From NCBI GenBank assembly GCA_910589415.1, contig OU342634.1, positions 19,403,144 through 19,467,143 on the forward strand: a stretch of 64,000 nucleotides of DNA. Direction: 5' to 3'. Position 1 is the first letter of the stretch; each line of letters begins with the position of its first letter. The notes beneath the pieces are model-generated. The model was not told the origin of the DNA. It made no database searches and saw nothing but the letters and a program-made list of their open reading frames with translations. Position numbers and translations under genes: made by a program. The DNA is from Malachius bipustulatus (taxonomy: Eukaryota > Arthropoda > Insecta > Coleoptera > Melyridae). Of the stretch, positions 35,101 to 41,668 are shown piece after piece.

Positions 35101-38100
35101 AGACGGGAGACTATCTAGGTCATGAACGCAGAAGTTTTTGAACGATGGTTTATTTCCTCCAATTGTAGCTTGTTGAGCCTGGTTCTGTGATTGTCCTCGA
35201 CAATGCCCCTTATCACAGTCGTCGATTGGAAAAAATACCAACTTCAGCGTGGCGGAAAGCAGATATAATAGAGTGGCTGAATTTAAAGAAGCTGCCTCAT
35301 GATGAAAATATGCTTAAAATACAATTATTATTATTGGAAATAGTGCGTCAGCACAGACCCATGTACCTATATTAAGTATGTGGTTGACGAAATGACACGA
35401 GAGCACGGTGTGACAGTGTTGAGAGTTCCGCCGTGTATCACTGCGAATTAAACCCCATTGAACTTCTTTGGGCTCAAATTAAAGGTTCAGTGGCTCGTAG
35501 AAGTTCTAGTTTTAAGCTGTGCGATGTGAAGAAGCTTTTAGAAGAAGCGGTTTCGCATATAACGCCGGACATATGGCGTTAGTTGTATAGGACATGTAGA
35601 AAAAGAAGAAATAAAAATGTGGGATTTGGACACCCGCGTTGAATGTCTAGTACAACCACTTATAGTTCAAATTAACCCTGATATGGACAGTAGTAGTGAG
35701 AGTGACATTTCGACATCAAGTTCAGAAGAAGAGCCCCTTTAAAATTGGTAAGTCGTGCGCCACTGACATCTGCTTTCCGCTTACTGATAAGATATCATCC
35801 GATTCGGAACTGAACTATAGGTTACCTATACTTTACTGATTAGTTTTGCATTATTTTGTAATTTTTTTCTCAAAAAATTTCAGCGGAGTACTCAATGCTG
35901 TTGGTAAGCTTCCACCTTCGACGTCATATGGGCAATTTCCTCATCCAAGTCTATGGGCCATGCGTGCTTCTAGTGGTGCTTTCCTGGGTTTCCTTCTGGC
36001 TTAACAGGGAAGCGACAGCCGATAGGGTATCACTGGGTATGTTATTATGTATTTCTTTTGAGATAATAGTAAGTTCATAATGAGGTAAAGAATGGTGCAT
36101 TGGTACATATATTGGAATTTTTACTAAAACAAATCACAATCACCTAATATAATTTCAGGTATAACTACTGTCCTCACAATGACATTTCTGGGACTAGAAG
36201 CTAGAACTGATCTCCCAAAAGTCTCCTATCCTACTGCGTTGGACTTCTTCGTTTTCCTTTCATTCGGCTTCATATTTGCTACAATAATACAGGTAGAACA
36301 AAATTATACCTTAATTCCGTTGAATTTGCTATGAAATTGATTTATACTGACTTTCAGTTTGCTGTGGTGCACTATTTCACCAAATATGGAAGCGGTGAAT
36401 GCTACTTCAGCTCCGAACTCAGCTCAGATTCGAGTTGCGATGAAGATGATGATGAGGATCATTGGGTTGCGTTGGAATTGGAGAGACGTCGCAATAATCA
36501 AACAACGACGATTACGGATAGTGTAATAAAAATAATTAATCTTTTTTGGGGATAATTATTCTTGGAGTTTTTATTTGTTTGATTATTGAGGGTATAAATA
36601 TATTTAAGACTTGACGATATTTTTGTTAGTGGTAGGTATGTAGGTACCTCTTTTGTTGACAATTTGGCAGTTGAGAACTTGAATCGTATTTTTGCCTTCC
36701 ATCTACAATTATTACAATATACTTATATGCGCGCTTTGATAAATGTGCTAATATAGTAAAAATGTCAAGTTCCCTCTAACTTTTTTTGATCACTAGCATT
36801 CTTCATCGAAATACTGTCCCGATATTTGCAACTTCCCAATAATTAACATGATGAATTTGTGGGCAGTTTATCTAGTTTATGTTCAAATAATAGCACGATT
36901 CAAATTTTAATTCATTTTATGTGTTGATCCCACAACCATCAACCTTTTTCTCTTTTTCTACCCCTACATCACAGATAAGATTTTAAACTTTTTCCTCATG
37001 CATGACATATTATGTGATCTACTTTATCCCAGGAGATATCTAACGATAATCTTTTACTCAAATTCAGCATCACATTTCTTAACCATTAGCTACTTTTATA
37101 CAAGGTGATTTTTTAAAAGCTTGTCACCCCATGAATTTATAGAAGTGTGATCTGAAAATGAAAAACCCGAAACAGGTCAATTTTATTTGTACTTTCTACC
37201 GATGTAAAGAAAATCATACACCGTGTTCCTTGACTTAGGTAATGACGACATTATTGTTTATTTTTTAAATAGGACACCCTCTGTGTTATTGCATTTTGAG
37301 ATTTTCTGAGAAAATCCAGTGAGAATGATTTTTTCCTCGATTTTTTTAGTTGCAATTAAAATTTAGTAGGCTATATGCTTTATAAACAAATGAAAATCGC
37401 AATTTTCAAATTTGAAAGCAGTGTACACGGGAAACGACTATAAATATCGAAAAACGGCTTACATGTACCGATCTAAACTTTCTAAGAAGTGTCATCGTAA
37501 GTGTACCTGAAATTTTTAAACAGGGTGATGAAAATTATCAGATTTTTGATCACCCTGTATAAAAATTTCATTTACATCATAGGATAATACATAAAAAATT
37601 AAAATAGAAACATGTGAGCCGTTTTTCTATATTTAGAGCGATTTCCCGTGTACACTGCTTTCAAAATAGAAAATTGAGATTTTCATTTGTTTATAGCTCA
37701 CAGCCTATTCAATTTTAACTGCAACTGTAAAAACCATTTTTACTTGGTTTTATCAGACAATTTCAAAGTGTTGCATATACAAGGGTGTCCTATTTAAAAA
37801 AATAAACAATCATCATTACTGAGTCAAGGAATACCCTGTATAATTTGTTTTACGTCAATAGAAATTGACCTGTTTCGGGTTTTTCATCTCCATATCACAC
37901 TTGTATAAAATTGGGAGAGGGGTGCCAATTTTTTAAAAAATCACCTGGTATATGAGTTTTCTGTGTGACAGCTACAGTGTTTTTATTCTGAACAAGGGTC
38001 TTTCTTGATTAACGTCATTTTACTAGAGGTAAAATTTTATTTTATACCTTTTTGTTTTCACTGTATATGAACTTACTTTTCTAATTTTTTTTTGTTTCAA

Positions 38101-38811
38101 CAGGAGACTCTATCTGAAGAAATTCATACACGCACGATAGAAGTTATCCCTTTGTCGGCTTGTCCTACACCTTTAACTCGTCGACGGACAGGAGCCTTAT
38201 GGAATACTCTTTGCTGCGGACAAAAATTCTCGAAACAGAAGGATACATTACACCAGAAACAATGCGGGTAAGCCTTCTTATAAAGAAGAAGATGCAGGCA
38301 ACGCCACCTGCATCGGCTAGGACTGTTGCAGAAGTGCGCGTCCGATAAAAATGTGCAAACCTGCAGATAAAAAATTGCTCGGAATTTTACACTTCGTCCC
38401 AAGAATTCATTGCTACCTCCTTTAGCCATGCTGCCAAACTTTTCTCATGCTAAGTAGATACTTTTTTTCAATTATTGTTAAAAATGTTTGTGTTATTATA
38501 ACAGGTTACGCGTGCTAATGTATTTAGAATCCATCAATAGTGCAACTTTTTACATTAATTACTAATTCATTATTTTATTCAGGCCCGCAGATACAGTAGC
38601 CTCTATCACCGGGAAGAAGTTGCCAACAAACATACCAATCCACAGGACCCAACACAAGAGGAAAAGGAGAACTCCCAGATTCAATTCAGTGTCCAAGATA
38701 GACCGAGCCTCTAGGGTTGTGTTCCCTTTACTTTTCATGACCATCAATCTCTTCTACTGGTACTCATATCTTTCCAGAACCAAGAGAATTCAGAACTTCA
38801 AACCAGAGTAA
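10951..38811 (+). CDS. Grd: Grd: GABA/glycine-like receptor subunit, full gene, 10 coding exons
   Basis: Pentameric Cys-loop ligand-gated ion channel subunit of the plasma membrane. Coding exons: 10951-11128, 11728-11795, 12076-12299, 18169-18251, 19063-19212, 35884-36036, 36159-36292, 36358-36522, 38104-38267, 38583-38811; total 1548 nt, 515 aa, every phase consistent. Order: signal peptide (1-22), extracellular ligand-binding domain with Cys-loop C164-X13-C178, M1 (about 252-274), M2 (about 282-303), M3 (about 313-331), an acidic then basic cytoplasmic loop, and M4 (485-503), ending in NFKPE. The M1-M3 block and the [10 protein letters not shown] and [11 protein letters not shown] blocks match Drosophila Grd as I remember it. 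Drosophila GRD with LCCH3 forms GABA-gated cation channels. The M3-M4 loop and the linker before M1 are much shorter than in Drosophila. Introns 3, 5 and 8 are swollen with transposons. Confidence 0.95.
11728..11795 (+). CDS. Grd: Grd coding exon 2
   Basis: Acceptor TTTTTGCAG ends at 11727; donor ATG|GTAAAT at 11796. Encodes [20 protein letters not shown] then VDM, the first beta-strands of the extracellular domain. Phase 1 in, phase 0 out. Only 68 nt, shorter than a usual ORF cutoff. Confidence 0.92.
12076..12299 (+). CDS. Grd: Grd coding exon 3 (ligand-binding domain, loops D and A region)
   Basis: Acceptor ATTCCAG ends at 12075; donor CCAG|GTAAGA at 12300. Encodes [19 protein letters not shown] through [19 protein letters not shown] to [20 protein letters not shown] is the loop D strand and W.PD.YF.N the loop A segment of GABA-type receptors. 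Ends in phase 2, followed by the 5.9-kb intron 3. Confidence 0.95.
12778..13050. repeat. Two tandem repeat arrays inside the solo LTR
   Basis: Array 1: two copies of about 70 bp starting TTGTTAAACTGAAGAATAT and ending near TAGATTCGG. Array 2: three copies of TTATCAA(A)TTAACACTCTGTATATT(A). Both are direct repeats, as is common in LTR U3 regions. Confidence 0.85.
13274..13510. mobile_element. MITE (237 bp) inside the solo LTR
   Basis: Terminal inverted repeats start GGTGGAGTGCTAGAACG and continue imperfectly for about 45 bp (13274-13320 against 13466-13510). TTAG flanks both sides, with one extra base on the right. No coding content. Confidence 0.7.
13590..13935. promoter_or_regulatory. Back-to-back TATA boxes with TGACGTCA sites
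   Basis: On the + strand TATAAATAG lies at about 13926 with TGACGTCA at about 13904. On the minus strand TATAAATAG lies at about 13600 with TGACGTCA at about 13622. The boxes point away from each other and sit in the two arms of the fold-back. The octamer is the consensus cAMP-response/ATF site. Activity is inference. Confidence 0.45.
14105..16620. other. Grd intron 3, middle part; one possible transposase scrap
   Basis: At 15262-15330 a frame reads [20 protein letters not shown], which resembles the DE-x-x-F...G-R-V-R-V-W stretch of Tc1-like transposases. It is too short to be sure. A poly-A run of about 14 lies near 16525. Nothing else recognised. Confidence 0.3.
16640..17500 (+). pseudogene. 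Decayed mariner-type transposase (DD37D-like)
   Basis: Scattered frames on the + strand keep two hallmark stretches: [20 protein letters not shown] (about 16910-16970), corresponding to the first catalytic aspartate block of arthropod mariners, and [12 protein letters not shown] (about 17270-17310), corresponding to the block around the third catalytic residue. The order and spacing fit one degraded transposase. Multiple frameshifts and stops are present and no terminal repeats were found. Confidence 0.55.
17500..18168. other. End of Grd intron 3, nothing recognised
   Basis: A 64-codon frame at 17659 has no recognisable motif. The polypyrimidine tract and acceptor lie at the right end. Confidence 0.4.
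18169..18251 (+). CDS. Grd: Grd coding exon 4 (Cys-loop)
   Basis: Acceptor AATTTTAG ends at 18168; donor CTT|GTAAGT at 18252. Encodes [20 protein letters not shown] and RCPLKFGS. The two cysteines (C164, C178) are exactly 13 residues apart with the family's F-P-M-D core, the disulphide loop that couples ligand binding to gating. 83 nt. Confidence 0.95.
18252..19062. other. Grd intron 4, nothing recognised
   Basis: 811 bp between GTAAGT and TTGCAG. A short match to a bacterial RNase P RNA box was considered and rejected. Confidence 0.5.
19063..19212 (+). CDS. Grd: Grd coding exon 5, followed by a GC donor
   Basis: Acceptor TTCTTGCAG ends at 19062. Encodes [20 protein letters not shown], then [20 protein letters not shown] and [13 protein letters not shown] is a possible glycosylation site. 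The donor is AAAG|GCAAGT, a GC-AG intron. The nearest GT (19218) would give phase 0 and throw exon 6 out of frame, whereas the GC donor gives phase 1, as exon 6 requires. Intron 5 is 16671 bp. Confidence 0.9.
19213..20100. other. Start of Grd intron 5, nothing recognised
   Basis: Begins with the GC donor GCAAGT. AT-rich. A 110-codon frame at 19594 has an acidic start but no recognised domain. It overlaps no repeat visible in this window. Confidence 0.4.
20120..20352. repeat. Palindromic MITE, two arms around ACCCCTGGGGTT
   Basis: Arms of about 95 bp meet near 20226-20229. The left arm contains the complement of GAACATGTCATTGG and of the CAGCTGTCAGAAAATTC stretch in the right arm. The right end is TTTGATGAATACGGACA, as in the copy at 21317-21480. 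The left end is degraded. Confidence 0.8.
21317..21480. mobile_element. MITE (164 bp) with TATG duplication
   Basis: Ends GCCCGTATTCATCAA and TTGATGAATACGGACA are inverted repeats. TATG flanks it at 21313-21316 and 21481-21484. Comparison with the right arm of fold-back 2 shows a clean insertion. It corresponds to a single arm of the palindromic copy at 20120-20352. Confidence 0.85.
21505..23056 (+). repeat. 5' LTR of the Gag-Pro element (1552 bp)
   Basis: TGTAATGAAG...GTCGTCACA. A TATAAAC at about 21903 is a possible TATA box and AATAAA at 22682 a possible polyadenylation signal. Between them are two copies of a 120-bp unit (from about 22157 and 22277), each with a hairpin: GAGATT 22190-22195 with AATCTC 22220-22225 plus CCCC with GGGG, and again at 22310-22345. 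Confidence 0.9.
23062..23079 (+). other. Primer-binding site (tRNA-Lys type)
   Basis: TGGCGCCCGAGCAGGGAC, five bases after the 5' LTR. It matches the complement of the 3' end of tRNA-Lys used by many retroelements at all but one position. Confidence 0.85.
23071..23340 (+). repeat. Leader tandem repeats
   Basis: Unit A, 53 bp, twice (from 23071 and 23124), each starting AGCAGGGACCT, so the second unit repeats the 3' half of the primer-binding site. Unit B, about 47-53 bp, three times (from 23193, 23246, 23293), starting AATTGTGTTA and ending in ATACGACC. Confidence 0.9.
23796..25274 (+). CDS. gag: Gag polyprotein with SAP-like N-terminus and zinc knuckles
   Basis: From ATG 23796 (the longer frame opens at a TTG). 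Residues about 45-95 look like a SAP-type helix-extension-helix ([20 protein letters not shown]). A Pro/Thr-rich linker follows. Then comes a capsid-like Gag domain (about 210-385: [33 protein letters not shown]) of the Ty3 type, a basic spacer, and C-terminal knuckles [14 protein letters not shown] (a perfect C-X2-C-X4-H-X4-C) and [14 protein letters not shown], in which valine replaces the histidine. It would form the particle shell and bind the RNA. The stop lies just after the frameshift site. No internal stops. Confidence 0.9.
   Translation: MRSLENGQRPDFQIRTLISDMTKDEVDDQQGACGFSTQTASENDPCDDLFPTEATDSRTSWIYKLKKDDLDKELIRLGVSCEGTVEEKRRVLSRRVKTLTKSYPRPPAKNETGTEGTALPGLSTVVTASIVTSTPPTFTTASTTTYRFPWTVPANQPPQPPVPPMSSAPPPFAPLSSSLSTSLSHASATGPLMPARTEPVDPPNVSTWNLRYDGRTDAVDFLERLEELRALYGVSEARMLRAMPLLLEGECLAWYRNNTAVLDTWPSFLASFKGYFLRNDYLFDLETKISRRLQGADEDALRYITTMQTLFRRHGAIPPHRQLDWIKRNLRPEVKQLIWNRNYDDVGTLMQDVKAAQDVLAELRASRRFSGAGSRPPHTATPMVSHSPPPSRRGEWQHTGRPDRDPSPPRRSQKAIEPANAVPATDEGRKSVKFAPTTRDASRIICWRCGEAGHFRNQCTGQPRLFCSRCDRPGVMSRDCDCQHPGNEMRGG
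25238..26923 (+). CDS. Protease plus Arg-rich repeats plus second zinc-knuckle module (frameshift product)
   Basis: Reached by -1 frameshift from gag; the frame opens after a TGA at 25235. Residues about 40-150 form a retropepsin-like aspartic protease: [15 protein letters not shown] carries the catalytic D-T-G, and [11 protein letters not shown] is the late hydrophobic-Gly block. Where RT should follow there is an Arg/Pro-rich region with three copies of an L-(R/Q)-R-P...V-P-S-R motif (about 26003, 26084, 26275). A second knuckle pair closes it: [14 protein letters not shown] and [14 protein letters not shown], plainly homologous to the pair at the Gag C-terminus. No RT, RNase H or integrase motif anywhere. 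More than 560 codons without a stop in GC-rich sequence argue that the tail is real. Confidence 0.8.
   Translation: MPASGKRDAGRVNTTKNRMPAPNDRTDTAATHPDPDTRPFLSVNVAGKMFDALIDTGATRSFIGSTVASHCREQGVRIRRYKGTSARIADGTSVPIQETYLLDVCIGQDRIQAACLVLPTLPVDMVLGIDSLGHSDCVLDMCRREVYIQGRRYPLRDPSTEMGASDEPGNRSSAPRRSDRHDQPRPAETGLIEAPVVCAPRRRSHRRAQDCRTRLAQNRVEPSAACSASNTSAPDAHFVVELPRDEPRIRRKRNRLRRPKVVKGPAEVPSRPPRNLRDGRRRLQRPSAVAGIVNVPSRPSSGQSERDRRRRRGRRAHGRIHTELVELLPCAEESRPYHGRQKEKPPLRRPSVVGGPLNAPSRALLAGQKWSCHRHRKCSTSVPRAEKNKPEPGPPIDRIVPPPSSTVDVNRTPQTPQPDSSRLGVRPLLPASPRMSSVLCWRCGQVGHYLSACTGERRLFCSRCNKVGVLSRDCACGEVPPSTKRSRPDGDRQQRPVPRPVATRARRPPTTADKAVQCELLLVHPEAVIQTRGVPSVKKHYWLPRRSREKHSRRGSRAGDI
25250..25303 (+). promoter_or_regulatory. 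-1 programmed ribosomal frameshift signal, gag to pro
   Basis: The heptamer G GGA AAC (25250-25256) lies in the Gag frame inside the 37-nt overlap of the two frames. After a spacer of six bases (25257-25262) a 9-bp GC-only stem follows: CGGGGCGGG 25263-25271 with CCCGCCCCG 25295-25303. The protease frame is exactly -1 to gag. Slippery GGGAAAC with a downstream stem is a known retroviral gag-pro arrangement. Confidence 0.9.
27131..27142 (+). other. Polypurine tract
   Basis: AAGAAGGGGGGG directly before the 3' LTR, the expected plus-strand primer. Confidence 0.85.
27551..28455. repeat. Fold-back element 3 inside hAT
   Basis: Arms about 27551-27960 and 28040-28455 pair. Termini are TACCGGGTGTCCAGTTTAAA and its complement, with TA next to both ends. 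The short loop is A/T-rich. Confidence 0.9.
28561..29092. repeat. Second fold-back inside hAT
   Basis: Arm 28561-28796 (CATGCATGACACC, AATTTATTTTTTGGAATGC) pairs with about 28868-29092 (GCATTCCAGAAAATAAATT, GGTGTCATGC). Termini unlike the ACAGGGTG class. Confidence 0.85.
29150..29331 (-). pseudogene. N-terminal stump of a hAT transposase (ZMYM-like)
   Basis: From the ATG at 29331 (minus) the frame gives [20 protein letters not shown]. After a one-base shift it continues [19 protein letters not shown] and ends at a stop at 29150-29152. The Lys/Arg-rich K-R-K-G-x-x-K-Q...L-x-x-F start is what I recall for ZMYM1-type hAT transposases of arthropods. No zinc-finger or catalytic domain follows, because a fold-back replaces it. 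Confidence 0.5.
31797..33889. other. Grd intron 5, unannotated 2.1 kb
   Basis: AT-rich. Small open frames only, for example a 68-codon hydrophobic one at 32737. No repeat arms or coding motifs recognised. Confidence 0.4.
33892..35817 (+). mobile_element. Tc1/mariner-superfamily element (1.9 kb), broken
   Basis: Imperfect inverted ends of about 33 bp: TAGTTCGGTTCCGAATTAG at the left and the complement of TAGTTCAGTTCCGAATCGG at the right. TA flanks at 33890-33891 and 35818-35819. Carries one transposase pseudogene in + orientation. The right end lies 66 bp before Grd exon 6. Confidence 0.85.
34349..35742 (+). pseudogene. IS630/Tc1-mariner DDE transposase pseudogene
   Basis: From ATG 34349 ([20 protein letters not shown]). 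Successive frames give a helix-turn-helix part, then [19 protein letters not shown] (first catalytic D), [16 protein letters not shown] (second D), and [14 protein letters not shown] (catalytic E), ending in an acidic tail (SEEEPL). At least four frameshifts or stops (near 34490, 34800, 34885, 35140, 35375) make it inactive. The long second-D to E spacing and the W-x-x-x-G-H-T motif point to an arthropod DDE_3-type family rather than classic Tc1. Confidence 0.85.
35884..36036 (+). CDS. Grd: Grd coding exon 6 (M1 and start of M2)
   Basis: Acceptor AATTTCAG ends at 35883; donor CTGG|GTATGT at 36037. Encodes [20 protein letters not shown], then M1 ([20 protein letters not shown]) and the M1-M2 linker [11 protein letters not shown]. 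Aspartate 281 occupies the -1' position and serine 284 the 2' position of the pore. A mariner-type element ends 66 bp before this exon. Confidence 0.95.
36159..36292 (+). CDS. Grd: Grd coding exon 7 (M2 pore and M3)
   Basis: Acceptor AATTTCAG ends at 36158; donor ACAG|GTAGAA at 36293. Encodes [20 protein letters not shown] (pore-lining M2, with L291 at the 9' gate) and M3, [18 protein letters not shown]. Phase 1 in, phase 0 out. Confidence 0.95.
36358..36522 (+). CDS. Grd: Grd coding exon 8 (end of M3, acidic cytoplasmic loop)
   Basis: Acceptor GACTTTCAG ends at 36357. Encodes [17 protein letters not shown] and then a serine/aspartate stretch ([15 protein letters not shown]) and a basic patch. 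The donor is inferred as AGT|GTAATA at 36523 because it alone keeps phase 0 into exon 9. It is weak. Read-through meets a stop at 36553-36555, which would give a protein without M4. Confidence 0.75.
37097..37952. repeat. Fold-back element 4 in Grd intron 8
   Basis: Arms about 37097-37535 and 37545-37952 pair with an almost absent loop around 37540. Inner ends carry CAGGGTGATGAAAATTATCAG and its complement. Shares CATTTGTTTATAGCTCA-type and GGCTTACATGT blocks with fold-backs 2 and 6. Confidence 0.9.
38104..38267 (+). CDS. Grd: Grd coding exon 9 (cytoplasmic loop)
   Basis: Acceptor TTTCAACAG ends at 38103; donor GCGG|GTAAGC at 38268. Encodes [20 protein letters not shown], then [18 protein letters not shown]; the EVIPLS motif recurs in the Drosophila Grd loop as I recall it. 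Phase 0 in, phase 2 out. Confidence 0.85.
38583..38811 (+). CDS. Grd: Grd coding exon 10 (M4 and stop)
   Basis: Acceptor TTTATTCAG ends at 38582. Encodes a basic segment ([20 protein letters not shown]), where SKIDRASR is the conserved lead-in to M4, then M4 ([19 protein letters not shown]) and the tail [12 protein letters not shown] with TAA at 38809-38811. Confidence 0.95.
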
Positions 38812-39060
38812 ATTAGTACCTACCTAATGGACCAACTAGTAAAATTTTACAATTCAGTGAAGATATTTGTGTAAAGCACCTACGTCCATGATACATTTAT
38901 TGCAATACAAGATTCTTACTGTAACTTAGTGTCAATATTTATAGTGTCCACTGGAGAATCAGGGTAATGATGTTGCGTGCTCCTAAATGATGTAAGAAAT
39001 GACATAAAAAATGGAGTAACAACATTTTATAGAGCTTATATATTATATACATATACATAT
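38812..39060 (+). other. Presumed Grd 3' UTR
   Basis: Follows the stop codon. No canonical AATAAA was seen in the first 250 bp, so the polyadenylation site is not placed. Confidence 0.4.
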
Positions 39061-39217
39061 AAAGGGTGTTCGATGTATCAATAATTTGTATAATTTTTAT
39101 CTCAAAACTGTTTTACGTATTACTATGCAGGGTGCCCGGTAAAATGTAGCTATAGAAAAGGAGATGATTCATAAGTACATAAAAAGAACTTTTTTCCCTT
39201 TAAACTTAAATTAAGTG

Positions 39218-39295
39218 ACTTGCGTGGCCTAGTGGTTCTCCGCTGGCTCACGAAGCCATAGATCGCGGGTTCGAAACTCACCTCGGCCCGCTTTA
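39218..39295 (+). ncRNA. tRNA-Arg-like SINE head
   Basis: A box TGGCCTAGTGG (39225-39235) and B box GGTTCGAAACT (39268-39278), 32 nt apart, as in RNA polymerase III internal promoters. A TGGC/GCCA arm with loop TCACGAA would present anticodon ACG. The acceptor and T stems do not pair well, so this is a SINE head rather than a working tRNA. Confidence 0.5.
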
Positions 39296-39984
39296 CTTTT
39301 CAGATTCATTTTCGAATGTCCGTGAAAAGTAAAACAAGCGATCGAACGTTTAAAAAGGCAAAAATATATAATTTAAAGTGTGTGTGGCTAAAGAGTTCGT
39401 CTCAAAGCCAAATTACCAGAGTGGAGCGACTATGTCTTACCTACACAATTAAGACCGATGCACCCTCTTTAAAAAAAAAAAACTTATGTTACACACCCCT
39501 GCAGACGTAAATTTTTGAGATTTTGCCAATATCTCGAGAACCGTATGAGATACAATGTTCAGCTCTTATACACACGCATTGTGCTTATTAATCCCCTTGT
39601 TTTCACTGTAAAATAAAGCATCTTAAAAAAATTCCTTGATGTAGAATTTGGATACTTTTAGGATTTCAACCCTTAATTTCTACGCCAACCTCTACGCCAC
39701 TCAGATAAATACGATTTCAAGAAGCCCTTTATTAGAACCACTCATATTTTCTATACCAAAAAGGAACACTTGCTTAACAGCTCTACAGTAGTAAACCGCT
39801 TCCGAGAAAAACGGCCACTTACGATAAAGTGCTCGTTTTGGATGTGTCAAAACATTTACAAGCTGGAGAAAAAGTTGTCCCCCGATATGTTCATTGGCTG
39901 TAATTTTTTATATGAATGAAAAACTTTAGTTCTGTTTTTGGATTATGTTTATTCAATGTCTTAAATTTTTTTCATTAAGTCGAG

Positions 39985-40200
39985 TAAATGATATCGGCTA
40001 GGTGGCCCCCGCCAGAATTGATGACCATACTTGGCCAGACTTATAGCATTTTTCATCATTCTTGGCAGACCTTCCGGCGATAGGTTCTCGAATTCTTCTG
40101 TTTGAGGGCTTCAAGAGTCTGAGGTTTGTTGACATAAATTCGTGACCTCGAAAAACTCCACAAAAAAAAACTCTGGAACCGTTAAATCGGGCGATCCGGA
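39985..40200 (-). pseudogene. Transposase C-terminus (DUF4817-associated mariner-like family)
   Basis: The minus strand reads GSPDLTVPEFFLW, then IYVNKPQTLEALK, then INSGGGHLADII across frameshifts. This is the S-P-D-L-T-P-x-D-F-F-L-W ... V-N-K-P-Q-T-L-E-E-L-K ... G-G-H-x-x-x-I ending I know from a very common arthropod transposase. Stops lie in between; it is dead. Confidence 0.7.
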
Positions 40201-40639
40201 GAGATTAGGAGTGAATTTAGGAGATTAGATAATTTCTTGGAGTGAATTTTACATCTGTCTTATTCATCAAAAATGAAAAATCATGATGACAGATGACGCC
40301 ATATTCCAAAATAAGAGCATCTTCTAATAGAGTCATTACTTTTTCACCACCTAGTAGGTATCTGAAAATGAAGAGCAAAAAAATTTCGTTCGATCCTTAA
40401 ATCTCCGCCAATGGCCAATGGCCCATGAAAAAAAAAAAGAATTAGTTCTCAAATTTTTTTTATCTAGATAAAAGGGTTCCCGAGATATCTTCTAAAAATA
40501 GGAAAATTATATTTTTTTGACACACTGTTATCTCAAAAAACGGTACGTTTGGGCATGTAAGTGTACAGGGAAAAAAGTATATTTTTTATGTAGAAACCTT
40601 CTTTAGGTGCATGCTATTTCCGGGCACCTTGTATATTTG

Positions 40640-41668
40640 TCTACTTGCAACAAGTGTATTATTATTAATGTCTTGGGGTAGGTTTTTTGTACAGGAAAAC
40701 ATTTTAGAACCAAAACAACAGAATAAGATGACCCAGAAAAAAATTACAATACAAAACTACAAAAAACTATGATAAATTTTTGTAAAACTTTCTTGATCTA
40801 ATCAAAGTGTAGGCACCTAAACTTTTTTCAAGTCTCTCTCTGAAGGTTATGACATGTTTGAAGCTGAACATCCAGCCAGCTGCCAGCACTGCCACTCCTT
40901 GCTTCTCATTCTTGTTAGTAGTTTTATTAATGACGAATGAATGGATCGAAACACCCTGCAATTAGGTGCCGCATGTAATACTTTTCTATAAAAAAAAAGA
41001 TGCTGCCTATAAGTACCTACAGCAGAGTGTGTTTTTAAGGTGATGTTTTTTATACTGTATGTAGCCTTTTCGGCGAAAAACTTTTTTAAATAACTTTTCT
41101 CAAAAAAGTCAAAAATAATGAAGATACAACACCTGTCTAGACCTGTGATAATTTCAACTAACTAAAAGTTGATTTCAATAAACAATCCAGAAAACAATTC
41201 CAAAACATAAGGTTGTCTAGGAAACAAAACCAAAATAACAGGATAAATGAAAAAAAATCGAGTGCGCGATAATATTAGTGAAATTTGATTGAGTTTTCTA
41301 GCCTCTTTTTTTCATGTAACTTATCAACATTACTTGAGTTAATTTCTTCATTTATTGGCTGTTATGTTGGTTTTTGTATCCTAGGTAAGCCAACAAAACC
41401 TCAAATGTTTTGGAATAGTTTTTTTATTGTTTATTGAAGTCCAGTTTAGTTAATTGATAGGGTCGGACTTTTTGCTGTTTTTAAACTCTCAAAGGTTCTG
41501 ACTTTTTTGAGAATATTTATTTGAAAAAGTTGTTTGCCTTGATGAATTCTGTACACAGTCAAAAAAAGTAGCAACCTTAAAAAAGATGCTATTATGTATT
41601 CATATTAATGTTAAGGTAAAAGATAAAAGAAGAATTATGGTCATTAGTTTTGTTAAAATGATTTAAAT
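40640..41668. other. Unannotated AT-rich stretch
   Basis: A 64-codon minus frame at 40767 and poly-A runs only. No recognised feature. Confidence 0.4.

Larger units (their letters stand above)
39122..40636. mobile_element. Decayed DNA transposon with CAGGGTGCCCGG ends (tentative)
   Basis: TGCAGGGTGCCCGGTAAAATG at the left and the complement of ACAAGGTGCCCGGAAATAGC at the right face each other. Between them lie a tRNA-like SINE head and, on the minus strand, the tail of a transposase. Flanking duplications were not resolved, so that the two ends belong to one element is inferred. Confidence 0.5.

Noticed and set aside
34325..35375. Several separate small genes
   Set aside because: They are consecutive broken frames of one transposase between one pair of TIRs.
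36331..36555. 74-codon stand-alone ORF
   Set aside because: It is Grd exon 8 read from the intron into the next intron.
39218..39295. Functional tRNA-Arg gene
   Set aside because: A and B boxes are good but acceptor and T stems do not pair and no terminator follows; better read as a SINE head.
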